Positions 16,679 through 24,811 of a stretch of 64,000 nucleotides of DNA are shown here, piece after piece. The position numbers and the translations under genes are program-made. Each line of letters starts with the position of its first letter. Position 1 is the stretch's first letter. Source of the stretch: Polyangiaceae bacterium (GTDB lineage: Bacteria > Myxococcota_A > Polyangia > Polyangiales > Polyangiaceae); the NCBI GenBank assembly GCA_013361525.1, contig JABFXY010000082.1, positions 27,459 through 91,458 on the forward strand, written 5' to 3'. Under the pieces are notes generated by a model. It saw nothing but the letters and a program-made list of their open reading frames with translations, searched no databases and had not been told where the DNA came from.

Positions 16679-17326
16679 GTGAGCGAGATCCAATCCATCG
16701 GCGTCTTCGGCGAAGAGATGCTTCTCTGGATCTGCCTGTTGCGGCAGTCGCCGCGAAGGCCCCCGCCGGAGCTCGTCTATCGACAGGCGAACTTCCTCCT
16801 CGACGAGATGCGCTCTTCGCAGGTCGCGCAGCTGCTTCCCGTCGTGAGCGCCGAGGACGGAATGTTCGCGGTCGCCGCGCTCGCGGACGAGGTCGCCATG
16901 GCGCTGCCGGATCTGCGTCCGTGGTGGAGCCAGAACATGCTCCAGGCGCGGAGGTTCAACACCAACAACGCCGGCGTGGAGTTTTTCTCGCGCCTCGAGC
17001 GTGTCCGCGTCGGCTCGAAGAACGTCCTCGCGACGTACGTCACCGTCCTCGGGTGCGGCTTCCTCGGCCAGTATGGATTGCCCGGCCGCGACCCGTATCT
17101 GTTGAACGAGCTTCGGGCCCAGCTCGCGCGTGAGCTCGGCGTCGACGCCGATCGCGACGTCATGGGCGGCGCGCTGAAGCCGTATCGCAATGCGCAGGTG
17201 CCCGCGGAGTTTCTTCCGAAAGAGCCGTTCTACAAGTCGATCTGGGCAGGCCGCGCGCTCGCCGTCGTCCTGCTCTTCGTCGGGGCCAGCATTCTCGGGG
17301 CCGCGCTGGACACGTACTTGAAATGA
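16679..17326 (+). CDS. TssL/DotU (IcmH)-family type VI secretion membrane protein
   Basis: A 215-residue protein starting with GTG. The DotU/TssL cytoplasmic domain is recognisable from VYRQANFLLDEMRSS, the ALADEVAMALPDLRPWW block (family: A-x-D-E-x-x-x), NNAGVEFFSRLERV, and GCGFLGQYGL followed by LLNELRAQLARELG. A single C-terminal transmembrane helix (about 190-210, ALAVVLLFVGASILGAA) is as in TssL. TssL joins TssM and TssJ in the membrane complex of T6SS. No OmpA-like extension is present. The next gene overlaps by ATGA and is a reduced TssM-like protein, so the two probably form a complex. Confidence 0.85.
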   Translation: MSEIQSIGVFGEEMLLWICLLRQSPRRPPPELVYRQANFLLDEMRSSQVAQLLPVVSAEDGMFAVAALADEVAMALPDLRPWWSQNMLQARRFNTNNAGVEFFSRLERVRVGSKNVLATYVTVLGCGFLGQYGLPGRDPYLLNELRAQLARELGVDADRDVMGGALKPYRNAQVPAEFLPKEPFYKSIWAGRALAVVLLFVGASILGAALDTYLK

Positions 17327-18384
17327 GCCGCGTCTTCGCGAACGAATTCGCTCAAGTCCTCTCGCGCGTGCGATCGCAGGGCGGTGTGTACGCGGTGCCC
17401 TGGTATCTCGCCATCGGCGAGCCGCTCGTCGGCAAATCGACCGTGCTGAAGTCGATGAACCTGACTTGGCAGCAGCCCGCGACGATCGAAGGGCAATATT
17501 GCCAATATTGGATCTCGCGCGAGGCCGTCATCGTCGAGGCGCGCGAGCCGATCGTCGGGCCGAACAAACAGCCGTCGCTCCTTCGCGAGCTCTGCGAAGA
17601 GCTCGTGCGTATTCGCAGCCGCGAGCCGCTCGACGGAATCATCCTGGTGATGAGCGCGACGGACGTCGCCGATCGGCAAGACGACAACCTCGAGACCCAC
17701 GCCCAACATCTGCGGAGCTACCTCATCGAGGCGTGTCGCACGCTCGAGGCCGACGTGCCCGTCTACGTCATCGTGAATCGCTACGACACGCTGTGGGGGT
17801 ATGCCGAGGTCTTCGCGTGGAATGCGGACCGCGCGAAAGAGGACTCGTGGGGCTTCCTCGTGCCGCCCGACGTCCCGACGCAGAGCACCTGGCCCAAGAC
17901 CGAAGAGGGAATCGTCGGTCTCGGCGCGCGCATCGAGGCGACGTGTCTTGCCAAGCTCTCGTCGGAGGACGGCGTCGAGCCGCGCATCCGCTCGTTCCAA
18001 CATCTCGTCGAGTCGCGCGTGTTCCTGCAGCGGCTTCGCGATGTCCTCAAAGCGATCTCCTTTTCGAGCGCTTACGAGCGCGCGCCTTGGCTGCGCGCGG
18101 TCATCATCGGCGCCGGCGTGCCGGGCGTGGGGGATCGCATTCGCGCCGGCATCGACAAGTTCGGGAGCATGGGCATCATGCAGAACCCGTACGACCCGTA
18201 CCGCGCGCAGCGCCCCGGCGGGTTGCCGCTGCACATGTTCTTCCGAGGCATCATTTTGCCCGAAAAAGAGCTCGTGCCATTGAAGACGAAATGGCGGCAC
18301 GACGTCGTTTGCGTCATCGGCTTCGCCCTCGGGTTCCTCTTCCTCGTCGCCGGCCTCGTCATCAAATACGTCGTTCAGCGCTGA
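17323..18384 (+). CDS. Miniature TssM/IcmF-like GTPase with single C-terminal membrane helix
   Basis: A 353-residue protein overlapping tssL by four bases (ATGA). PWYLAIGEPLVGKST (26-40) matches the start of the IcmF/TssM GTPase domain with a Walker A site; QYWISREAVIVEA, DGIILVMSATDVA and VYVIVNRYDTLWG correspond to the strand after switch I, the central strand and a G4-like NRYD. Canonical TssM has about 1,100-1,200 residues with N-terminal helices, this GTPase, and a large periplasmic part that contacts TssJ. Here the N-terminal helices and the whole periplasmic region are missing; instead one helix (about 328-350) ends the protein. It could be a minimal TssM or a GTPase regulating a different TssL-containing apparatus. 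Confidence 0.8.
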   Translation: MSRVFANEFAQVLSRVRSQGGVYAVPWYLAIGEPLVGKSTVLKSMNLTWQQPATIEGQYCQYWISREAVIVEAREPIVGPNKQPSLLRELCEELVRIRSREPLDGIILVMSATDVADRQDDNLETHAQHLRSYLIEACRTLEADVPVYVIVNRYDTLWGYAEVFAWNADRAKEDSWGFLVPPDVPTQSTWPKTEEGIVGLGARIEATCLAKLSSEDGVEPRIRSFQHLVESRVFLQRLRDVLKAISFSSAYERAPWLRAVIIGAGVPGVGDRIRAGIDKFGSMGIMQNPYDPYRAQRPGGLPLHMFFRGIILPEKELVPLKTKWRHDVVCVIGFALGFLFLVAGLVIKYVVQR

Positions 18385-18488
18385 GCGCGGCGCGCCCCTC
18401 GAGGACGAGCTCGCTGCGCCGTGGTTCTGTGCTTGCAGCACGACGATCGACGGGGCGCGGCTGCGCCGTTACCGAACGAGAGGTCCCC

Positions 18489-19895
18489 ATGACCACGTTT
18501 GCCCGCGAGGTCGTCGCCGATCTTCGCAATCGGCTACAAGGTGATTTGGTGCTTCCGGGGGACGCCGAATACGACGCCGCCCGCGCCATTTGGAACGCGA
18601 TGATCGACAAGTGTCCCGCGCTGATCGTGCGGTGCACGTCGCCGTCGGACGTCCAAGAGGCGCTTCGCGTCGGCCGGGCGCAAGGCGCCACGATCGCGGT
18701 CCGCGGGGGTGGTCACAACATCGCGGGGAATGCCGTGTGTGACGGCGGCCTGGTCATCGATCTGTCGCGCATGCGCTCTGTCGTCGTCGATCGCGACGCG
18801 AGACGGGCGTTCGTCGACGGTGGAGCGACGCTCGCCGACGTCGACCGCGAGACGCAGGCGTTCGGCCTCGCGACCCCGTTAGGGGTGAATTCCACCACGG
18901 GTGTGGCGGGGCTCACGTTGGGCGGTGGGTTCGGGTGGATCTCACGCCGTTATGGCCTCACCGTCGACAACCTCGTGTCCGCCGACGTCGTCACCCCGGA
19001 CGGCGCAATCGTTCGGGCGAGCGCGCGGAATCATCCCGATCTGTTCTGGGCTCTACGTGGCGGCGGGGGAAACTTCGGCATCGTCACGCGCTTCTGCTAC
19101 GCGCTCCACTCCGTCGGTCCCGAGGTGCTCGCGGGCATGATCTTCTTCCCCGCGTCGGAAGCGCAGGCCGTGCTGGAGAAGTACCGGCAGTTCACGGCGC
19201 AGGCGCCCGACGAGCTCGCCGTTTGGGCGATCCTCCGCAAGGCGCCGCCGATTCCGTTTCTTCCGGACGCGGTGCACGGCACCGACATCCTCGCGCTCGC
19301 CGTATGCCATTGCGGTGACATCGAGGCCGGGAGCCGGCTCGTCGCGCCGCTGCGCACGTTCGGGACGTCGCTCGGCGACAACATCGGCGCGATGCCGTTC
19401 GTCGAATGGCAAAAGGCGCTCGATCCATTGCTGACTCCCGGTGCACGCAATTATTGGAAGTCGCACAACTTCAGCGAGCTTCAGCCCGAGATGTTCGACA
19501 CCCTCGTCGATCTCGCGGGCCGCGTCCCAACCCCCGAGTGTGAGGTCTTCATCGGTCAGGTCGGTGGTGCCAGCAGTCGCGTCGCGCCGGACGCGACCGC
19601 ATATCCCCATCGCGACGCACGCTTCGTCATGAACGTCCACGCACGCTGGCAAACGCCGGCGGACGATGCCGCGTGCATCGGCTGGGCGAGGTCGTTCGTC
19701 GAGGCGACGGCGCCGTACGCGACCGGAGGCGTCTACGTGAACTTCATGACCGCGGACGAGACCGACAGGGTCGGGTCCGCGTACGGCGCTCACTACGACA
19801 AGCTCGCGCGGATCAAAAACATCTACGACCCGGAGAATGTCCTGCACATGAATCAGAACATCGCGCCGGCGAAAAAGAAGAAGAAGGCCGCCTGA
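18489..19895 (+). CDS. BBE-type FAD-dependent oxidoreductase
   Basis: A 468-residue PCMH-type flavoprotein starting at the ATG at 18489 behind GAGAGG. The FAD domain shows RGGGHNIAGN (His76, the usual covalent FAD attachment), VDGGATLADVD, GVNSTTGVAGLTLGGGFGW and RGGGGNFGIVT. The second covalent residue of bicovalent enzymes, a Cys in the A-G-x-C loop, is absent, so only mono-covalent FAD is expected. The C-terminal berberine-bridge motif KNIYDPENVLHMNQNI is intact, followed by an AKKKKKAA tail. Substrates in the family include sugars, alkaloids and polyketides. The convergent TetR gene lies 12 bases away. Confidence 0.92.
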   Translation: MTTFAREVVADLRNRLQGDLVLPGDAEYDAARAIWNAMIDKCPALIVRCTSPSDVQEALRVGRAQGATIAVRGGGHNIAGNAVCDGGLVIDLSRMRSVVVDRDARRAFVDGGATLADVDRETQAFGLATPLGVNSTTGVAGLTLGGGFGWISRRYGLTVDNLVSADVVTPDGAIVRASARNHPDLFWALRGGGGNFGIVTRFCYALHSVGPEVLAGMIFFPASEAQAVLEKYRQFTAQAPDELAVWAILRKAPPIPFLPDAVHGTDILALAVCHCGDIEAGSRLVAPLRTFGTSLGDNIGAMPFVEWQKALDPLLTPGARNYWKSHNFSELQPEMFDTLVDLAGRVPTPECEVFIGQVGGASSRVAPDATAYPHRDARFVMNVHARWQTPADDAACIGWARSFVEATAPYATGGVYVNFMTADETDRVGSAYGAHYDKLARIKNIYDPENVLHMNQNIAPAKKKKKAA

Positions 19896-19907
19896 CGCCG
19901 CGGACCG

Positions 19908-20522
19908 TCAGCGCCCGGGCAGCTGAAGCCCGAGCACGGCGATGAGCGCCTTGATCGACAGCTCGATCAGCTCCGCCTTCGGCATCTTCTTGTTCTGCGC
20001 CCACGCGATGCTCGCGTGCTCGACGAACCCCACGTAGCCGCGCACGGCGATATCGGCGTGGGAGGTCTCCGACGGGGGGATGCTCGCGAGGATGCGGTCC
20101 GCGAACGTCTTGCGCACCGACTCCACCACGCCGAGCACCTCGGGGTCGGCGCCGACGCCGCTCGTGAGGAGCGCGACGTACGCGCGCTCGTTCTGCTCGA
20201 CGAAATCGAGGTAGCGCTCGAGGCCCGTCGTGAGCCGCTCGAGCGGCGGGCGATCTTCTCCGACGAACGTCGCCTCGACGAGCTCTTTCGCGGCGCGGCG
20301 GACGAGCTCGAGATAGAGGTCTCGCTTCGTCGTGAAGTAGTGGAAGATGAGCGCCTTGGACACGCCGGCGCGTTGCGCGACGTCGTCCATCGACACTTGG
20401 TCGTAGGGCCGCTCCAGGAAAAGACCACGACCCACGCGGAGCAGCTGCTCGCGGCGCTCCTCGATCGTCATCCGCTCGCGCGGCGCTCTACTCGTTGCAA
20501 CCTCGGAGGATCGGCGGGTCAT
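19908..20522 (-). CDS. TetR-family transcriptional regulator
   Basis: A 204-residue regulator. The N-terminal helix-turn-helix is classic: RREQLLRVGRGLFLERPYDQ, then MDDVAQRAGVSKALIFHYFTTKRDLY. The C-terminal ligand domain (about 75-204) is helical and not diagnostic. It is divergently transcribed from the PF10118 hydrolase gene; the 136-bp gap contains a perfect 15-bp palindrome overlapping the hydrolase -35 element, so it probably represses that gene and perhaps itself. The inducer is likely a lipophilic molecule given the family and neighbour, but this is inference. Confidence 0.92.
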   Translation of the reverse strand: MTRRSSEVATSRAPRERMTIEERREQLLRVGRGLFLERPYDQVSMDDVAQRAGVSKALIFHYFTTKRDLYLELVRRAAKELVEATFVGEDRPPLERLTTGLERYLDFVEQNERAYVALLTSGVGADPEVLGVVESVRKTFADRILASIPPSETSHADIAVRGYVGFVEHASIAWAQNKKMPKAELIELSIKALIAVLGLQLPGR

Positions 20523-20563
20523 CGAACGGTCGAAGGAAACTCGACCGCGGGCAGTCTATGTCA

Positions 20564-20592
20564 TTGACTATGAGTCAACAAGGCCCAAGATA
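20564..20592 (+). promoter_or_regulatory. Promoter of the metal-dependent hydrolase with overlapping TetR-type operator
   Basis: TTGACT-ATG-AGTCAA (20564-20578) is a perfect palindrome. Its left half TTGACT is also a near-consensus -35 box; 17 bases later AAGATA (20587-20592) can serve as -10. A repressor bound here would block polymerase. It lies 42 bases upstream of the divergent tetR start codon. Confidence 0.7.
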
Positions 20593-20658
20593 GAGTCTCG
20601 GTTCGAGACACCGCCGGGCAGGGTTTGCTCGGTAGGTTTGCCGGATAGGGAGGCGCTC

Positions 20659-21480
20659 GTGGGGACCATTCGACCTCGGCCATTTCCGATCTCGTCGTTC
20701 GCAGATGCCATCCCGCGTCATTGGATCGCCGGCAGCCTCTTCGCGACCCACGTCGCCAATGGCGTAAACCTCCTCTTCCCCGCGGGGGAGCGGTTCTTCG
20801 TTCGCAGCGTCCGCCATTACAAAGACCGCATCGCCAAAGACCCGCAGCTCGCCGAAGCCGTGCAGGGTTTTGCGGGGCAAGAGGGCCATCACGCGCGCGC
20901 GCACGAAGCCTTCTTCGAGGTGATGGAGCGTCAGGGCCTCGAGATTCAGCCCTTCCTCCGCGTTTACGAGAAGCTCGCGTACGGCGTCCTCGAGCCCATG
21001 TTCCCACCCGTCTTCCGCCTGGCCACCACCGCCGCCGCGGAGCATTTCACGGCGCTCATGGCGGAGAACTTCCTATCCATGGCGGAGGATCGCCAGCTCC
21101 ACCCATTGATGGAGCGACTCCTCATTTGGCACGCATGCGAAGAGATCGAGCACCGCTCCGTCGCATTCGACGTATTCGAGCGCATCGATGGTCGCTACTC
21201 CGTGCGAATGGCCGGGCTCGCCATTGCAACGGTCACGCTGGCCGGCTTTTGGATCGCCGCCGCGCTCTATCTCATGGCGCAGGAGAAGGGCGCCGTCGAA
21301 GCGGTTCGCCGCGACTTGCGGGTGTTTCGCAAACGCCAGCCCATCGGTCGCGAGGTATTCCTGCGCGGATTGCGATCCTACGCGCGACGCGATTTCCACC
21401 CGTCGAAGCAGAAGCACCTCGATGCGCTGTTGGAGCGGACGATCACGCAGCTGGAGGGGTTCATTTCGGTGGCGGCCTAG
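20659..21480 (+). CDS. PF10118-family metal-dependent hydrolase
   Basis: A 273-residue protein. I chose GTG at 20659 because TAGGGAGG lies five bases upstream; an in-frame TTG at 20638 lacks such a site. It matches the predicted metal-dependent hydrolase family: IPRHWIAGSLFATHVANGVNLLFPAGERFFVRSVRHY, FAGQEGHHARAHEAF, TAAAEHFTALMAENF and WHACEEIEHRSVAFDVF (each quoted in part). The clustered E-x-x-H pairs (QEGHH, AEHF, EEIEH) look like a ferritin-like di-metal site. A hydrophobic segment at about 195-215 suggests membrane association. Substrate unknown. Probably controlled by the adjacent TetR repressor. Confidence 0.85.
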   Translation: MGTIRPRPFPISSFADAIPRHWIAGSLFATHVANGVNLLFPAGERFFVRSVRHYKDRIAKDPQLAEAVQGFAGQEGHHARAHEAFFEVMERQGLEIQPFLRVYEKLAYGVLEPMFPPVFRLATTAAAEHFTALMAENFLSMAEDRQLHPLMERLLIWHACEEIEHRSVAFDVFERIDGRYSVRMAGLAIATVTLAGFWIAAALYLMAQEKGAVEAVRRDLRVFRKRQPIGREVFLRGLRSYARRDFHPSKQKHLDALLERTITQLEGFISVAA

Positions 21481-21620
21481 CTAGCCATTCCGCGCTGGGG
21501 AAAATGATTCCTTCTCGTTGGAATCGCGACGCCCATTGCGCTCGAAATGACGCCTATACGGTTCGAATTGTGGGCGCCGTCGCTTGACCGCCGTCTTCAC
21601 GATCACCGACATTGGTGCCC

Positions 21621-23306
21621 ATGCGCTGGTGTCTTTCTTTCCCCCGGCCCATCGCGTCGACCTTCGGCTGCGCGCTGCGCGCGACGGGGGTCCTCGCGTT
21701 AACGGCCGCCGCGCTCGCGGGCTGCACGGGTGAAATCGGTGACGGCGGTCCGCCCGGCGGGGAGATCCCGACGCCCGAGGAGGCCGCAGAGGTCGGGGTG
21801 AGCGGCGCGCGCCGTCTCACGGCGATCGAATATCGCAATACGGTGTTCGACCTCGTCGGCATAGACGTCGCCGACGCGGAGCTGATCCTGCCGACCGACG
21901 AGCGCACGCCGTTCGACAACGACTTCACCACGCAGATCTCTTCGCAGGCGCTCATCGACGGCTCCGATCTCCTCGCAGGGGAGATTGCGGCCGAGGTGCT
22001 CGCGAGCCCCGAGTTGCGCGAAAAGGTGGTGTCGTGCGAGCCCAGCGGTCCGGACGACGAGGCGTGTTATCGCACCTTCGTCGAGGAGTTCGGGCGCAGG
22101 GCGCTTCGACGCTCGCTTTCATCCGAAGAGGTCGACGCATTCGTAACCCATTTCATGCCGCACGCGTCTCAGGCGTCGGACTTCTGGGTCGCCGTCGATT
22201 CTGGGCTCCGTGCATTCCTCCAACATCCGGAGTTCTTGTTCCGGATCGAAATCGGCACACCGGTGCCCGGGCTTGCCGGGATGTTCCGATTGAACAACTT
22301 CGAGATCGCGACGCGCCTTTCCTATTTCCTCTGGGGGTCGACGCCGCCGGATTGGCTGCTGGACCGGGCGGAGGCGGGGGAGCTCACCGAGCCCGCCGGC
22401 ATTCGCGAAGCAGCCGAGAAGATGCTCGAGGACGAGCGCGCGCTTTCGAGGCTCGCGCGCTTCCATGCGATGTGGCTCAGCTACGAGCAAATCCCCGCGG
22501 GCGGGACGCTCGCGGAGTCGATGACGACCGAGACGAATGCGCTGCTCGGTCGATACATTCTCGACGAGTCTCGCCCCTGGAGCGATCTCCTCACCGCGAA
22601 AGAGACGTTCCTGACGCCCGAGCTGGCGACGCATTACGGGCTCCCGGCGCCGTCGAATCCGGAAGGGGATTGGGTCCCTTATGGCGATTCGGGGCGAGCG
22701 GGCATCTTGTCGCACGGGACGTTCCTCGGCGCCGTCGCGAAGTTCGTCGATACCAGCCCGACCCAACGCGGCCTGCTGATTCGAACCCGCCTGTTCTGCA
22801 TGACCATCGACCGGCCACCGCCGGAATTGATGGTCAATACCGACGAACCGCCGCAAGCAGCGGACCCCGATGCTTGCAAGATCGAGAAGTATTCGATGTG
22901 GCAGCAGGACGGATGCAAGCAATGCCACGCATTCATGGATCCCGTGGGGTTCGGCCTCGAGAATTTCGATGCGCTCGGGCGCTTCCGTGAAGCGGAGGTC
23001 GACAAGCCGGAATGCACGATCGACGGCGTCGGCAACCTCGAAGGTGTCGGCTCGTTCGACGGCCCGGCCGAGCTCGGCGCGCTGATGGTGGATTCGGGGG
23101 AGGTCGACGCGTGCGTCGCGCGGCAGCTCTACCGCTATGCCGTCGGCCGCTCGGAGCTCGAGGAGCCGGATCACGCGCTCATCGAGCGAATCGTCGGCGA
23201 AATCCACGACGGCGGCGAGGCGCTCCGCCTCGACGTATTCATCGGCGACTACGTCGCCTCCGAAGCATTCCAGCTCCGTCGCGAGGAGGAGGTGACCGGT
23301 GAGTGA
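21621..23306 (+). CDS. DUF1587/DUF1595/DUF1592/DUF1588/DUF1585 multidomain lipoprotein
   Basis: A 561-residue lipoprotein (lipobox AALAGC) starting at the ATG at 21621; in-frame GTG 21615 and TTG 21612 are alternatives. Domains in order: DUF1587 (GARRLTAIEYRNTVFDLVG), DUF1595 (FVEEFGRRALRRSLSSEEV), DUF1592 (LNNFEIATRLSYFLWGSTPP), DUF1588 (GRAGILSHGTFLG, SPTQRGLLIRTRL, and CKQCHAFMDPVGFGLENFDALG), DUF1585 (C-terminal 70 residues). The family is abundant in Planctomycetes and myxobacteria, is linked to PSD1/PSCyt proteins and is of unknown function; CxxCH here could bind haem. It overlaps the DUF1552 gene by eight bases, the family's usual partner. Confidence 0.92.
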   Translation: MRWCLSFPRPIASTFGCALRATGVLALTAAALAGCTGEIGDGGPPGGEIPTPEEAAEVGVSGARRLTAIEYRNTVFDLVGIDVADAELILPTDERTPFDNDFTTQISSQALIDGSDLLAGEIAAEVLASPELREKVVSCEPSGPDDEACYRTFVEEFGRRALRRSLSSEEVDAFVTHFMPHASQASDFWVAVDSGLRAFLQHPEFLFRIEIGTPVPGLAGMFRLNNFEIATRLSYFLWGSTPPDWLLDRAEAGELTEPAGIREAAEKMLEDERALSRLARFHAMWLSYEQIPAGGTLAESMTTETNALLGRYILDESRPWSDLLTAKETFLTPELATHYGLPAPSNPEGDWVPYGDSGRAGILSHGTFLGAVAKFVDTSPTQRGLLIRTRLFCMTIDRPPPELMVNTDEPPQAADPDACKIEKYSMWQQDGCKQCHAFMDPVGFGLENFDALGRFREAEVDKPECTIDGVGNLEGVGSFDGPAELGALMVDSGEVDACVARQLYRYAVGRSELEEPDHALIERIVGEIHDGGEALRLDVFIGDYVASEAFQLRREEEVTGE

Positions 23307-24795
23307 TCGACGCAATCCTCGGGTGCGGACGCGCCGGCGCACGATGTTGCGCGGTCTCGGTGGTATCGCGCTCGCCCTTCCGTTTCTCGAGCTTCTCGAT
23401 GCGCCGAAGGCCAAGGCCGGCGGCGGCGCGAAGCCGATGCGTTACATCTTCGGATTCGGTGGGTCGTCGCTCGGCATCGACGGTATGGATGCGGTGATTC
23501 CTGCTTCGGAAGGGGCGCTTGCGGGCCAAATTACCCGCGGTCTGCAGCCTCTCGAGGATCTCGGCCTCACCGATGTCGTGTCGATCGTTTCGGGTCTCGA
23601 GATCCCTTATGGTCCCGACGGCTCGATCCCGGCCGGCGGTCGCTACATTGAATGGCATTCGAGCTCGCCGTGTCCGCTCGCCTGCGGCGTTCGCACGCAG
23701 CCAGGCGACGAGAGCCTGCAGGGCCCGACGAGCGATTGGATCGTCGCGGAGCAAATCGCACAAGGGCTCGCCAATCAGGTGCTCGCCTACCGTGTACAAG
23801 CGGCGTTCTATCGAGGAAGCAACGATACCGGCGGCATTCGCGGCCGCCTCTCCGCGCGTATGAACGGTGGAACGCTCGAGGATGTGCCGCCGATCTCCAG
23901 CATCAAGACGGCTTATCAAGGCCTCATATCGGGGTTCGTTCCGCCCGATCCGGGGGAGGCGGCGGCGGCGCAATTTCTTCTCGAACGCCGCAAGAGCGTG
24001 ATCGATCTCGTTCGCGGCGACACCGAAAAGCTTTTGCCGAAGCTCGGCAAAGCCGACAAGGTCCGCCTCGAGCGCCATTTCGACGAGCTGCGCGCGCTCG
24101 AGGCGCGGCTCGCAGCGGTAGAGCCCCCCGATTCGCCCGCCTGCCAAGCCGTCGGCGATCCGGGGGAGGATCCTCCTATCGGCGGTGCCGTCGAGAACGG
24201 CGAGCAGGGCTCCGGCGGCGGATACGACAGCAACGCCGCCTACAGCGACGAAGAGAAGCGGGCGACCGTGCTCGTCGATCTCATCCATATGGCCATGGCG
24301 TGCGATATGGCGCGGGTCGCGAACCTCCTATTTACGTATTCGCAATGTTTCCTCAACATGAACCCGATTTACGGGTACCCGACCGATCTCCACGAGATGA
24401 GCCACTACAGCATGGGCGGCGGGGAAGAGGGCGCCAATGCGATGGCGGACGGTATCGCGTGGCACGTGAAGCATTGGGGCCGCCTCCTCCAGAAGCTGCG
24501 TGACACCGAGGACTTCGATGGTAGCTCGATGCTCGACTCGACGTCCGCGGTCCTCTGCTTCGAGGGCGGCTATGGATACGATCCGGAGCAGGATGCACAG
24601 GGCTCCGCGCACTCCTCCGAGAACATGGCTGTCTTGATCGGAGGTAGAGCGGGCGGGCTTCACATGTCCGGCGGCAAACACCTGCCCCGCGCGGGTCGAC
24701 ATCCGGCCGAGGTCATCAACACGGCGATGCAGGCCGTGGGCGTCGACCAACAGCTCGGCGAAGTCTCGGGGAGCTTCGACGAGCTGTTCGGCTGA
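23299..24795 (+). CDS. DUF1552 family Tat-exported protein
   Basis: A 498-residue protein with a GTG start inside the end of the previous gene and GAGGAGG upstream. The N-terminus TRRRTMLRGLGGIALALPFL fits a twin-arginine signal, as is usual for DUF1552. Family features include KPMRYIFGFGGSSLG near the start, LVDLIHMAMACDMARVANLLF, DLHEMSHYS and the GGRAGGLHMSGGKHLPRAG C-terminal block. DUF1552 proteins are related to DUF1501/alkaline phosphatase-like proteins and nearly always sit next to DUF1588/1592 proteins, so the pair probably forms an exported complex of unknown activity. Confidence 0.92.
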   Translation: MSDRRNPRVRTRRRTMLRGLGGIALALPFLELLDAPKAKAGGGAKPMRYIFGFGGSSLGIDGMDAVIPASEGALAGQITRGLQPLEDLGLTDVVSIVSGLEIPYGPDGSIPAGGRYIEWHSSSPCPLACGVRTQPGDESLQGPTSDWIVAEQIAQGLANQVLAYRVQAAFYRGSNDTGGIRGRLSARMNGGTLEDVPPISSIKTAYQGLISGFVPPDPGEAAAAQFLLERRKSVIDLVRGDTEKLLPKLGKADKVRLERHFDELRALEARLAAVEPPDSPACQAVGDPGEDPPIGGAVENGEQGSGGGYDSNAAYSDEEKRATVLVDLIHMAMACDMARVANLLFTYSQCFLNMNPIYGYPTDLHEMSHYSMGGGEEGANAMADGIAWHVKHWGRLLQKLRDTEDFDGSSMLDSTSAVLCFEGGYGYDPEQDAQGSAHSSENMAVLIGGRAGGLHMSGGKHLPRAGRHPAEVINTAMQAVGVDQQLGEVSGSFDELFG

Positions 24796-24811
24796 GCGCC
24801 GGCCGCCGTGA

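Noticed and set aside
16501..16698. N-terminal extension of enolase
   Set aside because: Enolase starts canonically at the ATG at 16500 with a strong ribosome binding site; upstream residues do not resemble the family.
21506..21525. GATTCC/GGAATC short hairpin after the metal-dependent hydrolase gene
   Set aside because: Six-bp stem without a T run in a GC-rich genome; likely chance.
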